A DNA stretch of 64,000 nucleotides from Shewanella basaltis (GCF_023283885.1 NZ_JAKILA010000005.1:1-64000); one strand, 5' to 3'. Shown: positions 7,456-17,453, counted from the stretch's first letter. Translations and numbers: made by a program. The notes: a model not told the origin generated them from the letters alone.

Positions 7456-7653
7456 TAACCTGATCTCGGGATAAGGGATGAACTTATACTATTTAAAATC
7501 AACATGTTACCCATTCTCACTTTCAAGCTTGTCATTTGTTCTGCTAACAAGGCGAATTGACGCGTCAATAGCTAGCCTATTGTAAGTCGATTCAACGCAG
7601 TGAGCAGGGCAAAGGATTGTTTGAAAGGCATTTATTATCCCGAGCTCAGGTTA
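7456..7653 (-). mobile_element. Inverted-end element, copy B (divergent)
   Basis: The ends are TAACCTGATCTCGGGATAA (7456-7474) and TTATCCCGAGCTCAGGTTA (7635-7653), matching each other at 18 of 19 positions although both differ from copies A, C and D. It lies in reverse orientation to copy A. The half next to 7653 is clearly homologous (AACGCAGTGAG, GCTAGCCTATTG, GCTAACAAGGCGAATT); the other half has diverged. It ends one base before the stop codon of the hydrolase gene at 7655. Confidence 0.8.
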
Positions 7654-7654
7654 T

Positions 7655-8539
7655 TTAATCTGCTTTAGCGTTGAGATCTTGGTAAAGGGTTTCTATCCAT
7701 TTATCTGCGGAGATAAAAGTCCAGCCCCATGTTTTATATTCAGCCGGTACACCCATTTGTTTTATTGTGGCAAGATCATGGCCTTTTTCGATTTCTCCAC
7801 GCATCCAATTAATACTGTCATCAAGCATGTGCTTAAACTTTAATAATTCATTTTTGCTGGCAAGATCGCCATGACCTGGTATGACTTTGGTTTTATCATT
7901 TAGCTTATCTAATATGGCGCTAACATTGTCACGATAACCCATTACCGAACCGCCCGCGGCTAAATCAATGTATGGAAATCGGTCTTTAAAAAACAAATCG
8001 CCCATGTGGACAATATTGGCCTGTTGCCACATGACAACACTGTCACCGTCGGTATGCCCAGGTCCAAGGTGTATGACTTCTAGGGTGTCTTGATTAAAAT
8101 GAATTGAGATGTTTTCTGCAAAGGTAATAACCGGCAAGGCTGATTTTGGGGTTTTGCTGTCGGCGCTTAATCGTTTTAATACATTGTGATGCGCTAAGAT
8201 AGTTCCCGTGGCTCCAAAATGGGCATTACCCCCTGTATGATCGCCATGATAGTGGGTGTTTACAATGTATTTTGGGCTGCCAGCTTGTATATCATTTAAT
8301 GACGCGGTGATTTTCTCTGCTAATGGCGCAAATTGATCGTCAATAATTAATATGCCGTCGCTGCCAGCCGAAACACCTATATTACCGCCAGCACCGATAA
8401 ACATGTAGGTATTGTTGTCCAGCTTTTTTGAGGTAATCGTTACATCATCCATTTTGTTGTCGGCTAGCACTGCCGTGCTTAATGCCAGCATTGCTAAGGC
8501 ACTCATACCCATTACATTACCGTGAAATCTCTGTTTCAT
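7655..8539 (-). CDS. Exported metallo-beta-lactamase-fold hydrolase
   Basis: The product has 294 residues with a signal peptide ending near STAVLADN. The MBL zinc motif NTHYHGDHTGGN lies at about residue 95, with GPGHTDGDS (His ligand about 158), MGDLFF (bridging Asp) and PGHGD (last His about 223), so both zinc sites look complete. It resembles the class B beta-lactamase/SoxH-like group of periplasmic hydrolases rather than a resistance enzyme I can name. An AAGGA lies 6 nt before the ATG. It stands alone, about 100 nt downstream of the efflux operon and in the same direction, with the 199-bp element hard against its 3' end. Confidence 0.8.
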   Translation of the reverse strand: MKQRFHGNVMGMSALAMLALSTAVLADNKMDDVTITSKKLDNNTYMFIGAGGNIGVSAGSDGILIIDDQFAPLAEKITASLNDIQAGSPKYIVNTHYHGDHTGGNAHFGATGTILAHHNVLKRLSADSKTPKSALPVITFAENISIHFNQDTLEVIHLGPGHTDGDSVVMWQQANIVHMGDLFFKDRFPYIDLAAGGSVMGYRDNVSAILDKLNDKTKVIPGHGDLASKNELLKFKHMLDDSINWMRGEIEKGHDLATIKQMGVPAEYKTWGWTFISADKWIETLYQDLNAKAD

Positions 8540-8642
8540 GTGTATTCCTTTTATTGCTGTTAACTGTGTGGCTCGTCGTGGTGTTATATCCAGTTATTGG
8601 CATTGTTTATACCCATGCATGTTTTTATATCCACCGATTTGC

Positions 8643-11600
8643 TTATCTGTAAGTCCAAGGTAGCAGCTTTTGAGCAATCGTGTTGGCTAATCCTAATCTA
8701 ATCGCGGCATTATGACGGATTAAATACAATGCTTGATAACATAAAGGGACTAAATACAAACTGGTTAGGGTTGAAAAGGTCAGCCCCCCAATAATGGCGA
8801 TAGCCATAGGCGAGTATGGTGGCCCTCCGCCGCCAATTTGAGTGTCGCCCATAGCCAATGGGACTAACCCTAAGACAGTGGTGGCGACGGTCATTAACAC
8901 TGGGCGTAAGCGAGTGATACATACATCGGTAATCGTTGTGCTCAGTTTATCTAAATCGGGCGTCATTTGGTTTATTTGGTCAACTAATACAATACCGTTA
9001 TTGACCACTATGCCCATTAAAATCAAAATGCCGATCATTGCCATGACTGACATGGACGTGCCTGTTAACCATAAAGCCCAAAATACGCCAGTAATTGAAA
9101 ATATAATTGACGTAATAATGGCGGTTGGCAGTAATAATGATTCAAATAATGCCGCCATCACGATATAAATCATTGCAATGGCCAAGATCATATTCACAGC
9201 CATAATTGATTGATCTTCATCTTGGCGCTCAAATCCACCTCGTAGTGAGTAATCATAACCGTGAGGAAAATTTACCGAGTCCATGACTTGGGTAATTTTT
9301 TCTTGTGCTTCTTCGGTGGTTAAGTCTTCTAGATTAGCCCCTATTGACAATGCGGTTTGGCGATTAAAGTGTCTTATTGTGTCAAAACGAGGCACCACGC
9401 TAACATCGGCGAGACTATCGAGGGTATAGACCCGGCTGCCTTGACGGATAATAGGTAACTGTTTGAGTTTTTCGAGTGATTTTTGCCAGCTTTTGTCATA
9501 TGCCAGTTCAATACGCAACTCACCACTCGGATCGTGCCTAAATGAGCGCAGCGGTGACCCTCGAAGTGCGATGGCAATGTTTGTTGCGATATCACTTAAG
9601 GTGAGATCCAGTCTTGCTGCCATTTCACGATCGATGACGATAATGACTTCTTGTTGTGCGCCATTGACCTCAGAGCGTACGTCAACTAATCCATTGATCT
9701 GGCTTAATAACGGTAAGACTTGTTCGCTAAGGCGGATCAATTCTGTCGTTGAGCGTCCCGTTAGTGTGACGCGTATTCCGCTATTTTCATTGCCCCAACC
9801 AAACTGAGGGGTAGCAATTGAGAATTTTGGAAAACCTTCACGGATCATCTTTTTCAACTCACTCATTTCGATTGGAATATCTTTTTGTAATAAAATGGTG
9901 GATTGCGCATCATGTGGTGCGTAATAACTGTATACGGCGTCAATGTAAAATTTATCTTTATTACGGTACAAATAATCTTCCATGCGATTAATCATCGCTT
10001 CGGTCACGGCTAAATTGTGGCGGCCTTCAAGTTGATAATTAATGTAAAGCCGGTCATTACCTTCACCATCGCCTTGATCTTGTTTAACTAAACTCAATGG
10101 TAGAGCTGTTGATAGCAGTAGCGCGATAGCAATCACACCAGAACGCTTAGGACGGGTTAAAATCCAGGTTAAGCTGCGTTGATAAAACAGCCCTAAACGG
10201 TTGTGGTTATTGGCGGGTTTTACCTCAAAGTGAAAACGATTGAGCATCAATGGAATAAGGGTTTTGGCCACCAATAACGATGCGCCAAGCGATATGCAAA
10301 TCGCGACGGCAACGTGTTCTAAAAAGATGGTAAGCTGAACTTTTACGCCAAATATATTAGGTAAAAATACAATAGCAGTGGTTAAGGTACCGGCTAAAAC
10401 GGCGAGTGACACTTTTTCAACACCGGTGAGTACGGCTTGTTGGTTTGCCCTGAGTTGGCATGTATCGTCTATTTGGGCTGCTTGTTTCTCTTGCAGTACG
10501 CTTTCTGTTACCACTACGGCATTGTCAATCAGCATCCCTACGGCTAATAACAACCCCATCATAGACAAAATATTGAGGCTGTAGCCCAGCATGTACATGC
10601 CGGCAAAGGTCATACACAGTGAAATGGGTACCGATGACACCACAACCAACGTCATTTTTAGGTTGCGCAAAAACAGAAATAACACACCAAAGGATAACAA
10701 TGCGCCAATTAAGCCTGAGAGTAATAAATCGTTAAGCGAAGATTTAACCCCAAAGGCTTGGTCTTCCATAATAAACAATTTAATACCCTGAAATTGCTGA
10801 TCTTGTTTAACGAGTTCGATAACCTTGAGCACTCTGTCAGACACTTCAACTAAGTTGGATCCGGATTCTTTAAATACATCAATACCGACAGCATATTTTT
10901 GATCAAGATGCCTGCCTTCTACTTTTTCGGGTAGGGCGTAACTGACGGTTGCAATGTCTTGCAAATGAATACCAGGCACAATGACTAAGTTGTTAATGTC
11001 GTCAAGACTGGTAAATTCTCCCTTAGGGCTAACTTGGTAAACTTGTGAGTCAGAACGAATGGTGCCTGCACTAATGACAAAGTTTTCTGACAACAGCCGG
11101 CTTCGAAGTTGCTGGCTGTTTAAACCAGATGCGGCTAATTTGTCTGCATTGAGGCGGATTTCAATTTGTTTTTGCTCTACACCGTAAAGCGTTACTTTAG
11201 ACACGCCATCGACGCGTTCTAGTGGTTTACGTAACTGTTTATCCAGCAAATCAAATGCGTTTGAGAGTTCTCGCTCGCTCGATATTCGTATGGTTAAAAC
11301 TGGCATATCGGCCGTAGAAAACTGTTGAATAAATACACGCTCAACATCATCTGGCAGTAAATGACTTACAGAGTCTATTTTTTCGCGTGCTTCCAGGCTT
11401 TTGGTCGCAACGTTTTCACCCCATTTCATATTCAGTTGAATAAAAGCACCATCTTGGCTTGAGTCGGAGCGAACTTCTTCAATGCCACTCATGGTAGCCA
11501 ATGATTCTTCTAGTACTTTGGTTATATCGCGTTCAACTTCAGCAGGGCTTGAGCCTTTATAGGGCACATTGACAACAATTTGCGGAATATCAATCCCTGG

Positions 11601-11711
11601 AAACATTTCTAAAGGCAACATTCTGCTCGCGGCCATACCAAACAGTAATATCGCAATAAAAAACATGCTGGTGGTGACAGGACGTTTTATTGCAAGTTGG
11701 GTCATATTCAT
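8643..11711 (-). CDS. RND efflux permease subunit 2 (AcrB/AcrD/AcrF family)
   Basis: The product has 1022 residues, the usual length for HAE1-type RND pumps. Twelve membrane helices and two large periplasmic loops can be read. The fourth helix has GLLLAVGMLIDNAVVVTE with the proton-relay aspartate. The C-terminal block contains MGIVVNNGIVLVDQINQ and LRPVLMTVATTVLGLVPLA. The first codons overlap the end of the preceding permease by 4 nt (ATGA), so the two are translationally coupled. With the single adaptor upstream this suggests a heteromeric RND pump like MdtBC. An outer-membrane channel gene is not in the operon, so a shared TolC is likely. Confidence 0.9.
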   Translation of the reverse strand: MNMTQLAIKRPVTTSMFFIAILLFGMAASRMLPLEMFPGIDIPQIVVNVPYKGSSPAEVERDITKVLEESLATMSGIEEVRSDSSQDGAFIQLNMKWGENVATKSLEAREKIDSVSHLLPDDVERVFIQQFSTADMPVLTIRISSERELSNAFDLLDKQLRKPLERVDGVSKVTLYGVEQKQIEIRLNADKLAASGLNSQQLRSRLLSENFVISAGTIRSDSQVYQVSPKGEFTSLDDINNLVIVPGIHLQDIATVSYALPEKVEGRHLDQKYAVGIDVFKESGSNLVEVSDRVLKVIELVKQDQQFQGIKLFIMEDQAFGVKSSLNDLLLSGLIGALLSFGVLFLFLRNLKMTLVVVSSVPISLCMTFAGMYMLGYSLNILSMMGLLLAVGMLIDNAVVVTESVLQEKQAAQIDDTCQLRANQQAVLTGVEKVSLAVLAGTLTTAIVFLPNIFGVKVQLTIFLEHVAVAICISLGASLLVAKTLIPLMLNRFHFEVKPANNHNRLGLFYQRSLTWILTRPKRSGVIAIALLLSTALPLSLVKQDQGDGEGNDRLYINYQLEGRHNLAVTEAMINRMEDYLYRNKDKFYIDAVYSYYAPHDAQSTILLQKDIPIEMSELKKMIREGFPKFSIATPQFGWGNENSGIRVTLTGRSTTELIRLSEQVLPLLSQINGLVDVRSEVNGAQQEVIIVIDREMAARLDLTLSDIATNIAIALRGSPLRSFRHDPSGELRIELAYDKSWQKSLEKLKQLPIIRQGSRVYTLDSLADVSVVPRFDTIRHFNRQTALSIGANLEDLTTEEAQEKITQVMDSVNFPHGYDYSLRGGFERQDEDQSIMAVNMILAIAMIYIVMAALFESLLLPTAIITSIIFSITGVFWALWLTGTSMSVMAMIGILILMGIVVNNGIVLVDQINQMTPDLDKLSTTITDVCITRLRPVLMTVATTVLGLVPLAMGDTQIGGGGPPYSPMAIAIIGGLTFSTLTSLYLVPLCYQALYLIRHNAAIRLGLANTIAQKLLPWTYR

Positions 11712-14700
11712 CTTGTTTGCTCCTGATTAACAAGCTCAACCGGCAAGTCATATTGTTTACGGTCAAATAGTGCGTACAGGGCAGGGAGCACGATTAAGGT
11801 TAATAATGTTGAAATACTTAAGCCGAAAATAACCGTAATGGCCATAGGGGCACGTACTTCGCTGCCATCACCCATGCCGATTGCCATAGGTAACAAACCT
11901 AATGTCGTGGTTAATGTGGTCATTAATATTGGGCGTAAGCGAGATTGTGCGGCATCATTTATGGCAGTTAATTTATCTATCCCTTCACGGCGCAGTTGAT
12001 TTATTCGGTCGACTAATACGATGGCATTATTCACCACAATACCTGCCAGCATTATAAGACCTATAAACACCACAACACTTAAGTGGGTTCCGGTAATAAA
12101 TAAACCGACAATACTGCCCGCCACTGCCATGGGCACAGCAATAAGGATCAACAGTGGATGTAATAGCGATTCAAATTGGCTTGCCATCACAAGGTAAACT
12201 AAGAATATGGCTAATACTAACGCAATTTTTAGTGAGTCAAATGAGTGTTCCATTTCTTCATTTTGGCCACCAAAACGGGCCTGGATTGAACTTGGAAATT
12301 GTTGTTGTGCTAATAGTTTATTGGCTTCAACCACGGCTTCACTGATATCACCATAAGCCAAGTTTGACGATACAATGGCCACACGTTGCTGGCTAATGCG
12401 GTTAATGGCTGAAGGCCCAATTTGCAAATGTACTTCTGCAATGGCATTCAGTGGAATAGGTTGGTTGCTGTCAGGGTTAATAATTAATGACTCAATGTCG
12501 CTAATTTGATCACGTTCGCTCAATTCACTGCGAACTAAGATGTCAACTTTGCGATCACGTACGGTAAATTGGCTTGCTATTGTGCCGCCCACACGCTGCG
12601 CGATTCGGTTGGCAACGGTTGGGGCATCCATTCCTAATGCCGCTAAACGTTCATGGTCAAAACGGATACTGAGCTCAGGTTGACCATCTCGTAATGTGGT
12701 GTTGATGTCACTAAATCGGTCATTCTCTGCGAGGGCTTTAACAAGCTTGTCGGCACTTCGTTTAAGTAACGTTAAGTCATAACCTGTTAGCTCAATTTCA
12801 ATTGGGGTTTTAAAGCTAAATAGTTCAGGATGCTCTATTTGGGCTTCAAGTTCGGGGATGTTGCGGGCGGTTTGTCGTAACACTTGGCTAACGGCATCAA
12901 AGGCCAAGTGATCTGCTAATACAACTTGTAAACGTCCCCAGTTTTCGCCGCCACGGGCTGTGTCTGATGTCATTAAACCGCCACTGCCAGCCTGGCTATA
13001 GGCATGTTTAACGTCGTTACGGTCTTTAATGGATAGGGCTAGTTGTTGCAATACCGCATCGGTTTCGCTTACTTCTGTACCAGGTGGTAATAAGATTTCA
13101 ACGTAAAATTCGCCTTGATTCATTGGCGGGATAAGCTCCATCCCCAGCCTAGGCAATAAGCTGCTAGATGCCACTGTCAACACCAGTGCGATAATGACAG
13201 TAACCAACTGGTGGCGGAGCGCTTGGCGTAAAATACGGTAATAAAATGACTCAATAACGCGATAAACTGCATTAAATCCTGCACAAATGGGATGTAAAAT
13301 AATGCCTAATACACCGCTAACAAAACGACTGATTACAATGATTGCGGTGAGTAATCCTGCCGGAATATAACTAAACACAAGCTTAAATGGAAAACGTATT
13401 ATTGCGAGCAAGTAGTGACCTATTAGGCCTTTTATACTGGTAGGTTTAGCCACAGCAACAGCAGCGACGGGCTGCGGTAAGTGAGTAAAACCTTGGCGTG
13501 AAGCCAACATGGGAATTGCAGTTAATGCAACAAACAATGACGCAAGAAGGGCAAAGGTGACAGTTAATGCCTGGTCAGAAAACAGTGCTCCGGCAATGCC
13601 ATCGACAAACACCAAGGGTAAAAACACCGCAAGTGTGGTCAAGGTGGATGCAAAAATAGCCCCAGCGACTTCTTTACAGCCTGTAACAGCGGCGTCTATT
13701 TTGCTCATTCCAAGTGCTTTGTAGCGATCAATGTTTTCAAGTACGACAATCGCATTATCCACCAATAAACCGATGGCCAGTGCAATACCGCCTAATGACA
13801 TAATGTTTAAGCTGATATCAGCAAAATACATCATATTAAAGGTCGCGATAACGGAGAAAGGGATAGAGATAGAGATAATAAGCGTAGCAATGATGTCACG
13901 TAAAAACAGGTAAATAACCATCATTGCTAACATGCTACCAAACAAGGCTGCGGAGGTGACCTCGTCCACTGCACTTTCGATGAATTCAGATTGATCGTAA
14001 ATGACTTTTAATCGGTTTTCATTGTCAGCTTGGTTAATCTGGGCAAGCTCGGCATGCAATTTTTGAGCAACGGCAACCGTGTTGGCATCACCTTCTTTAT
14101 AAATGGCGAGTTCAATTGACTCTAGTTCACCAATGCGAGTGATGTCGCTTCGTTCTTTGTAAGCGTCTGAAATGACGGCAATGTCAGCCAGCCTCAATAG
14201 GGTTTGCTCGTTGCGATATACAATGACCTGGCCAAGTTCTTCAAGCGAATTGAATTGATTTAGGGTTCTGACTAAATATTCTTTATCGCCTTGGATGACT
14301 TTACCGGCAGACACATTGATATTTTCTTCGTTAATACGGCGTTTAATTTGATCTGCGTTGAGGTTTAATTGGCTGAGTTTTTGTTGATTAAGCTCGATAT
14401 GCACTTCTTGCTCAAGCCCACCAGACAAGCGAACTGCTGCCACGCCAGATAAGGCTTCGAGGCGGCGCTTAAGTTCTTCTTCGGCAAAAGTGCGCATTTG
14501 TTTGAGCTGCTCGGCATCTGCATCAGGCACTGAAAAAGCAAGACGCATAATAGGGTCAAGATTGGGGTTAAAGCGTAATAATAGTGGCTTGTTGATGTCC
14601 AGTGGCAGTTCAATCGTGTCTATTTTTTCACGTACTTCTAGGCTTGCCATGTCCATATTGGTGCCCCATTCAAACTCGAGCACCACATCAGACATGCCTG

Positions 14701-14956
14701 ATCGTGAAATAGAACTAATTTTACGCAAGCCTTTAACCACACCTACAGCCTCTTCAATGGGCTTGGAGACAAGTTGTTCAATTTCTACAGGTGCGGCACC
14801 GTCGTAAGCCGTTCTAATCGTGACGCTGGGATAGCTTAAATCGGGGAGTAATTTTACTGCAAGGCGTGAAAATCCCACCATTCCGAACAGCATAACAGCG
14901 AGCATGAACATCCATACAGTGACCGGACGGTTCACTGAAGTATTTATCATTGACAT
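11708..14956 (-). CDS. RND efflux permease subunit 1
   Basis: The product has 1082 residues, slightly long because of a hydrophobic insert (about residues 505-560) after the sixth helix. RND hallmarks include NRPVTVWMFMLAVMLFG at the start, GGIALAIGLLVDNAIVVLEN with the helix-4 Asp, and MLAGIVVNNAIVLVDRINQ near the end. The start at 14956 has GGAG 8 nt upstream. It follows the adaptor gene by 12 nt and overlaps the second permease by 4 nt. The pump would use the proton gradient to export drugs, bile salts or metabolites; the substrate cannot be read from sequence. Confidence 0.9.
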   Translation of the reverse strand: MSMINTSVNRPVTVWMFMLAVMLFGMVGFSRLAVKLLPDLSYPSVTIRTAYDGAAPVEIEQLVSKPIEEAVGVVKGLRKISSISRSGMSDVVLEFEWGTNMDMASLEVREKIDTIELPLDINKPLLLRFNPNLDPIMRLAFSVPDADAEQLKQMRTFAEEELKRRLEALSGVAAVRLSGGLEQEVHIELNQQKLSQLNLNADQIKRRINEENINVSAGKVIQGDKEYLVRTLNQFNSLEELGQVIVYRNEQTLLRLADIAVISDAYKERSDITRIGELESIELAIYKEGDANTVAVAQKLHAELAQINQADNENRLKVIYDQSEFIESAVDEVTSAALFGSMLAMMVIYLFLRDIIATLIISISIPFSVIATFNMMYFADISLNIMSLGGIALAIGLLVDNAIVVLENIDRYKALGMSKIDAAVTGCKEVAGAIFASTLTTLAVFLPLVFVDGIAGALFSDQALTVTFALLASLFVALTAIPMLASRQGFTHLPQPVAAVAVAKPTSIKGLIGHYLLAIIRFPFKLVFSYIPAGLLTAIIVISRFVSGVLGIILHPICAGFNAVYRVIESFYYRILRQALRHQLVTVIIALVLTVASSSLLPRLGMELIPPMNQGEFYVEILLPPGTEVSETDAVLQQLALSIKDRNDVKHAYSQAGSGGLMTSDTARGGENWGRLQVVLADHLAFDAVSQVLRQTARNIPELEAQIEHPELFSFKTPIEIELTGYDLTLLKRSADKLVKALAENDRFSDINTTLRDGQPELSIRFDHERLAALGMDAPTVANRIAQRVGGTIASQFTVRDRKVDILVRSELSERDQISDIESLIINPDSNQPIPLNAIAEVHLQIGPSAINRISQQRVAIVSSNLAYGDISEAVVEANKLLAQQQFPSSIQARFGGQNEEMEHSFDSLKIALVLAIFLVYLVMASQFESLLHPLLILIAVPMAVAGSIVGLFITGTHLSVVVFIGLIMLAGIVVNNAIVLVDRINQLRREGIDKLTAINDAAQSRLRPILMTTLTTTLGLLPMAIGMGDGSEVRAPMAITVIFGLSISTLLTLIVLPALYALFDRKQYDLPVELVNQEQTR

Positions 14957-14968
14957 GATCTTGCTCCG

Positions 14969-16042
14969 TTATCGAATGGCTGCAAAGCTAAGCGGGGTGA
15001 TGATCTCGACCAAAGATTGATCTTTGAGGTTTTGTTGGCCGCGAATGACAATTTGCTCGCCAGCACTCACTCCCGATAAAATTTCGACAATGTTGTTTTC
15101 ACGGTAGCCTAGCGTCACTTCTCTGCGTTCAGCTTTGGTGTCTTTTATCACATAAAGAGCTTGGGTATTGTCTTGATTAATCAATGCATTATATGGAACC
15201 GTTAACACATCTTCATGGGTGTCGTATTTTAATTCTACGCGGGTAAACATCCCAGCTTTTAAGGTTGCATCTTTATTAGGGATAGCTAATGTGACTTTAA
15301 ATGTGCCGCTTTGAGCATCAACGACTGGGCTGATCCGCAATACTGTGGCATCAATACTGGGTAAATTTGTGTTTTGTTGTTGATGCATAATTGTCGCATG
15401 TTGACCAATGCGGAGACTGGCGAGTTGCTGTTCCGGTAGGTGAAGAATGCCATGTAACTGATCTTGGTTGACTATGTAAAAAAGCTCTTGAAACTCTTTT
15501 GCCATGTTTCCCAGTTTAATGTGGCGAGCGGCAATCACACCGTCAATAGGGGAGGTGATTTGGCTTTCTTTTACCTGTAATTGAGCTAAGTCTCGTTGTG
15601 CTTTAGCAGCTTGTAAGTTGAACTCAAGTTTTGCCATGGCGTCTTGGCTGATGAATTCTTTATTGCTCATTTTATTTAAGCGATTTAATTCTTGTTCAAT
15701 TATCTGCACTTCGGCTTCGGAGCGATTAAAATCGTATCGTTGACGTTTTGCATCAATGACGGCGAGCACCTGTCCTTTAGTGACTCTATCGCCTTCTTCC
15801 ACATTGATTTGTTCTACAATGCCAGCAATTCTGCTCATAACGTGTGATTCTTCAGGCGCTTCTAGCGTGGCGGTTGTACTGTAAAATGATGATACATCAC
15901 CAGTTTCGACCAATGCTGTTTCAACCGGGATGGCAAATTTTTCTTCTTGTTTTTTTTGCTCTTCTTCACCTGTACACGCACTAAGACTTACTATGCAAAG
16001 TAGTGGAATTGCCAATTTTTTGATGCTGATGAACCTATCCAT
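14969..16042 (-). CDS. RND efflux periplasmic adaptor (membrane fusion lipoprotein)
   Basis: The product has 357 residues with a lipobox LSAC (about residue 23) followed by a charged EEEQKKQEEK linker. Then come a biotinyl-lipoyl half-motif (GIVEQINVEEGDRVTKGQVL), a helical hairpin (SEAEVQIIEQELNRLNKMSN to AQRDLAQLQVKES), the second lipoyl half (QITSPIDGVIAARHIKLGN) and a beta-barrel domain, as in AcrA/MexA proteins. It is the first gene of the three-gene efflux operon, with AGG 5 nt before the ATG. No TetR or two-component regulator lies next to it. Confidence 0.9.
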   Translation of the reverse strand: MDRFISIKKLAIPLLCIVSLSACTGEEEQKKQEEKFAIPVETALVETGDVSSFYSTTATLEAPEESHVMSRIAGIVEQINVEEGDRVTKGQVLAVIDAKRQRYDFNRSEAEVQIIEQELNRLNKMSNKEFISQDAMAKLEFNLQAAKAQRDLAQLQVKESQITSPIDGVIAARHIKLGNMAKEFQELFYIVNQDQLHGILHLPEQQLASLRIGQHATIMHQQQNTNLPSIDATVLRISPVVDAQSGTFKVTLAIPNKDATLKAGMFTRVELKYDTHEDVLTVPYNALINQDNTQALYVIKDTKAERREVTLGYRENNIVEILSGVSAGEQIVIRGQQNLKDQSLVEIITPLSFAAIR

Positions 16043-16354
16043 GAGTACCTGCCAATGTTATATTTTTGGATGAAATGAGGTCGGTGTTGTTATGTTATGC
16101 CTAAGTGGCTAAACGTCACGTTATCATTTGTAACTATTGTTAATTGAACACAACAAAGCATTAACCGTGCCAACTATAAAACTCATTATTTATCAGTTTG
16201 TTATTGTTTTTTTCTATTGAGATTAGTGAAAGCCGCAATCGAAAAGTAGTAAAAATAATTAACATTTAGTGTGATTGATTATTGAGGTTATGGTGCGATA
16301 GGCAAAACAATGAAAGATAAACTCAATCGGATCGTCAAATTTAAGGGAAAATAA
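16043..16354. other. Divergent intergenic region, efflux operon and rhombotarget gene
   Basis: 312 bp, A+T-rich, lying between the start codons of two divergent genes, so it must contain both promoters. I see no clear operator, box or hairpin beyond the AAGGG ribosome site before 16355. Confidence 0.5.
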
Positions 16355-17206
16355 ATGAAACTAATTACATGGATATCGACCTTGGCTTCGGTGTGCCTCT
16401 TGTCATCATGCAGCATGATGGTCAGCCAGCAAGCGGGTAAGCAGTCTGTATCGAGCAGTTTGATGGATTTTTTGTATCCTAAAAAAGAAGACCGAGCAGT
16501 GCTTAACGAAGAGATCCCCGTGCTGACACTACCTGTCAAAGTGGGCATTGCATTTGTACCGTCTTCTGGTTGGCAAAATCGGTCAATGCATAAAAAAGAT
16601 GAGTACGAATTACTCGAGAAAGTAAAAGCATCGTTTGTGAAGTACGATTATATTGACCGTATTGAGGTTATTCCCAGCACGTATCTTGCTGGTGGCGAAG
16701 GGTTTACCACTCTAGAACAAGTAGGGCGACTTTATAATGTCGATGTTATTGCACTAGTGTCGTACGATCAAGTTACCCAATCACTTGAAAATAATGCAGC
16801 ACTTTTGTATTGGACGATTGTGGGTATGTACGTTATTCCTGGAAATGAGAATACCATTCAAACCTTTGTCGATACTGCGGTGTTTGATATTAAAAGCCGT
16901 AAAATGCTGTTTAGAGCACCAGGAATAAGCAAACTAGAAAAACGCACAACGGCCATTGGTATAGATGAAACCATTGCTGAAAAGTCGATGGAAGGATTCG
17001 ATATTGCTGTTAAGGATATGACGAAAAACCTAGATGATGAATTAGCCCGTTTTAAAGTGAGGGTTAAAGAAGAGAAAATTGCCAAAGTAGAGCACAGTAG
17101 TCAGTACAGTGGTGGTGCGGTTGATATTTATGTTGGATTGTTATTATTGATGCTGCTGTGCGCGCGTGTCAAAGGTCACTTTTCTCTGTGCTCGTTTAAA
17201 CAATGA
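16355..17206 (+). CDS. Rhombotarget lipoprotein (rhombosortase-type C-terminus)
   Basis: The product has 283 residues. The N-terminus has a lipobox LLSSC (Cys about 19). The middle (PVKVGIAFVPSSGWQ, then LYNVDVIALVSYDQV) resembles the rhombotarget lipoprotein family. The C-terminus ends SGGAVDIYVGLLLLMLL followed by CARVKGH: a Gly-Gly, a hydrophobic helix and a basic end, the layout of GlyGly-CTERM sorting tails cleaved by the intramembrane protease rhombosortase. The protein would thus carry signals at both ends. No rhombosortase gene is in the window. An AAGGG site precedes the ATG. The role in the envelope is unknown. Confidence 0.75.
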   Translation: MKLITWISTLASVCLLSSCSMMVSQQAGKQSVSSSLMDFLYPKKEDRAVLNEEIPVLTLPVKVGIAFVPSSGWQNRSMHKKDEYELLEKVKASFVKYDYIDRIEVIPSTYLAGGEGFTTLEQVGRLYNVDVIALVSYDQVTQSLENNAALLYWTIVGMYVIPGNENTIQTFVDTAVFDIKSRKMLFRAPGISKLEKRTTAIGIDETIAEKSMEGFDIAVKDMTKNLDDELARFKVRVKEEKIAKVEHSSQYSGGAVDIYVGLLLLMLLCARVKGHFSLCSFKQ

Positions 17207-17254
17207 TGTATTGTGATACTATTGCGCGTTAGTTAGTGATCTCTTTGCGAACAT

Positions 17255-17336
17255 TTAAAAGGGCTTAAATAAGGCGAATGACTGAATGAATAGTGATTTT
17301 TTTCGACGTCATGCAACGCAGTGTAAGCCCTTTTAA
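17255..17336. repeat. 82-bp inverted repeat between rhombotarget gene and gltA
   Basis: Perfect 13-bp arms TTAAAAGGGCTTA (17255) and TAAGCCCTTTTAA (17324) are separated by 56 nt. There is no ORF. It could be a small palindromic element or a long-loop hairpin; it has no clear terminator T-run. Confidence 0.6.
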
Positions 17337-17453
17337 CACCCGCCACAAAGGAATGCCTCAGCCGCTTTTGCTTTACGTTAACCCTATGTGCAGGTGTTGT
17401 TCGCTAATCGTCAGAGTACAGAGCAAAGCTATATCAGCATAATTAAGGTAACA

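Larger units (their letters stand above)
7257..7654. other. Gene-free interval between convergent genes
   Basis: It contains the patatin terminator (7311-7340), a stray copy of one element end (TTATCCTGCTTTTAGGTTA at 7435-7453), and repeat copy B (7456-7653). No gene is seen. Confidence 0.75.
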
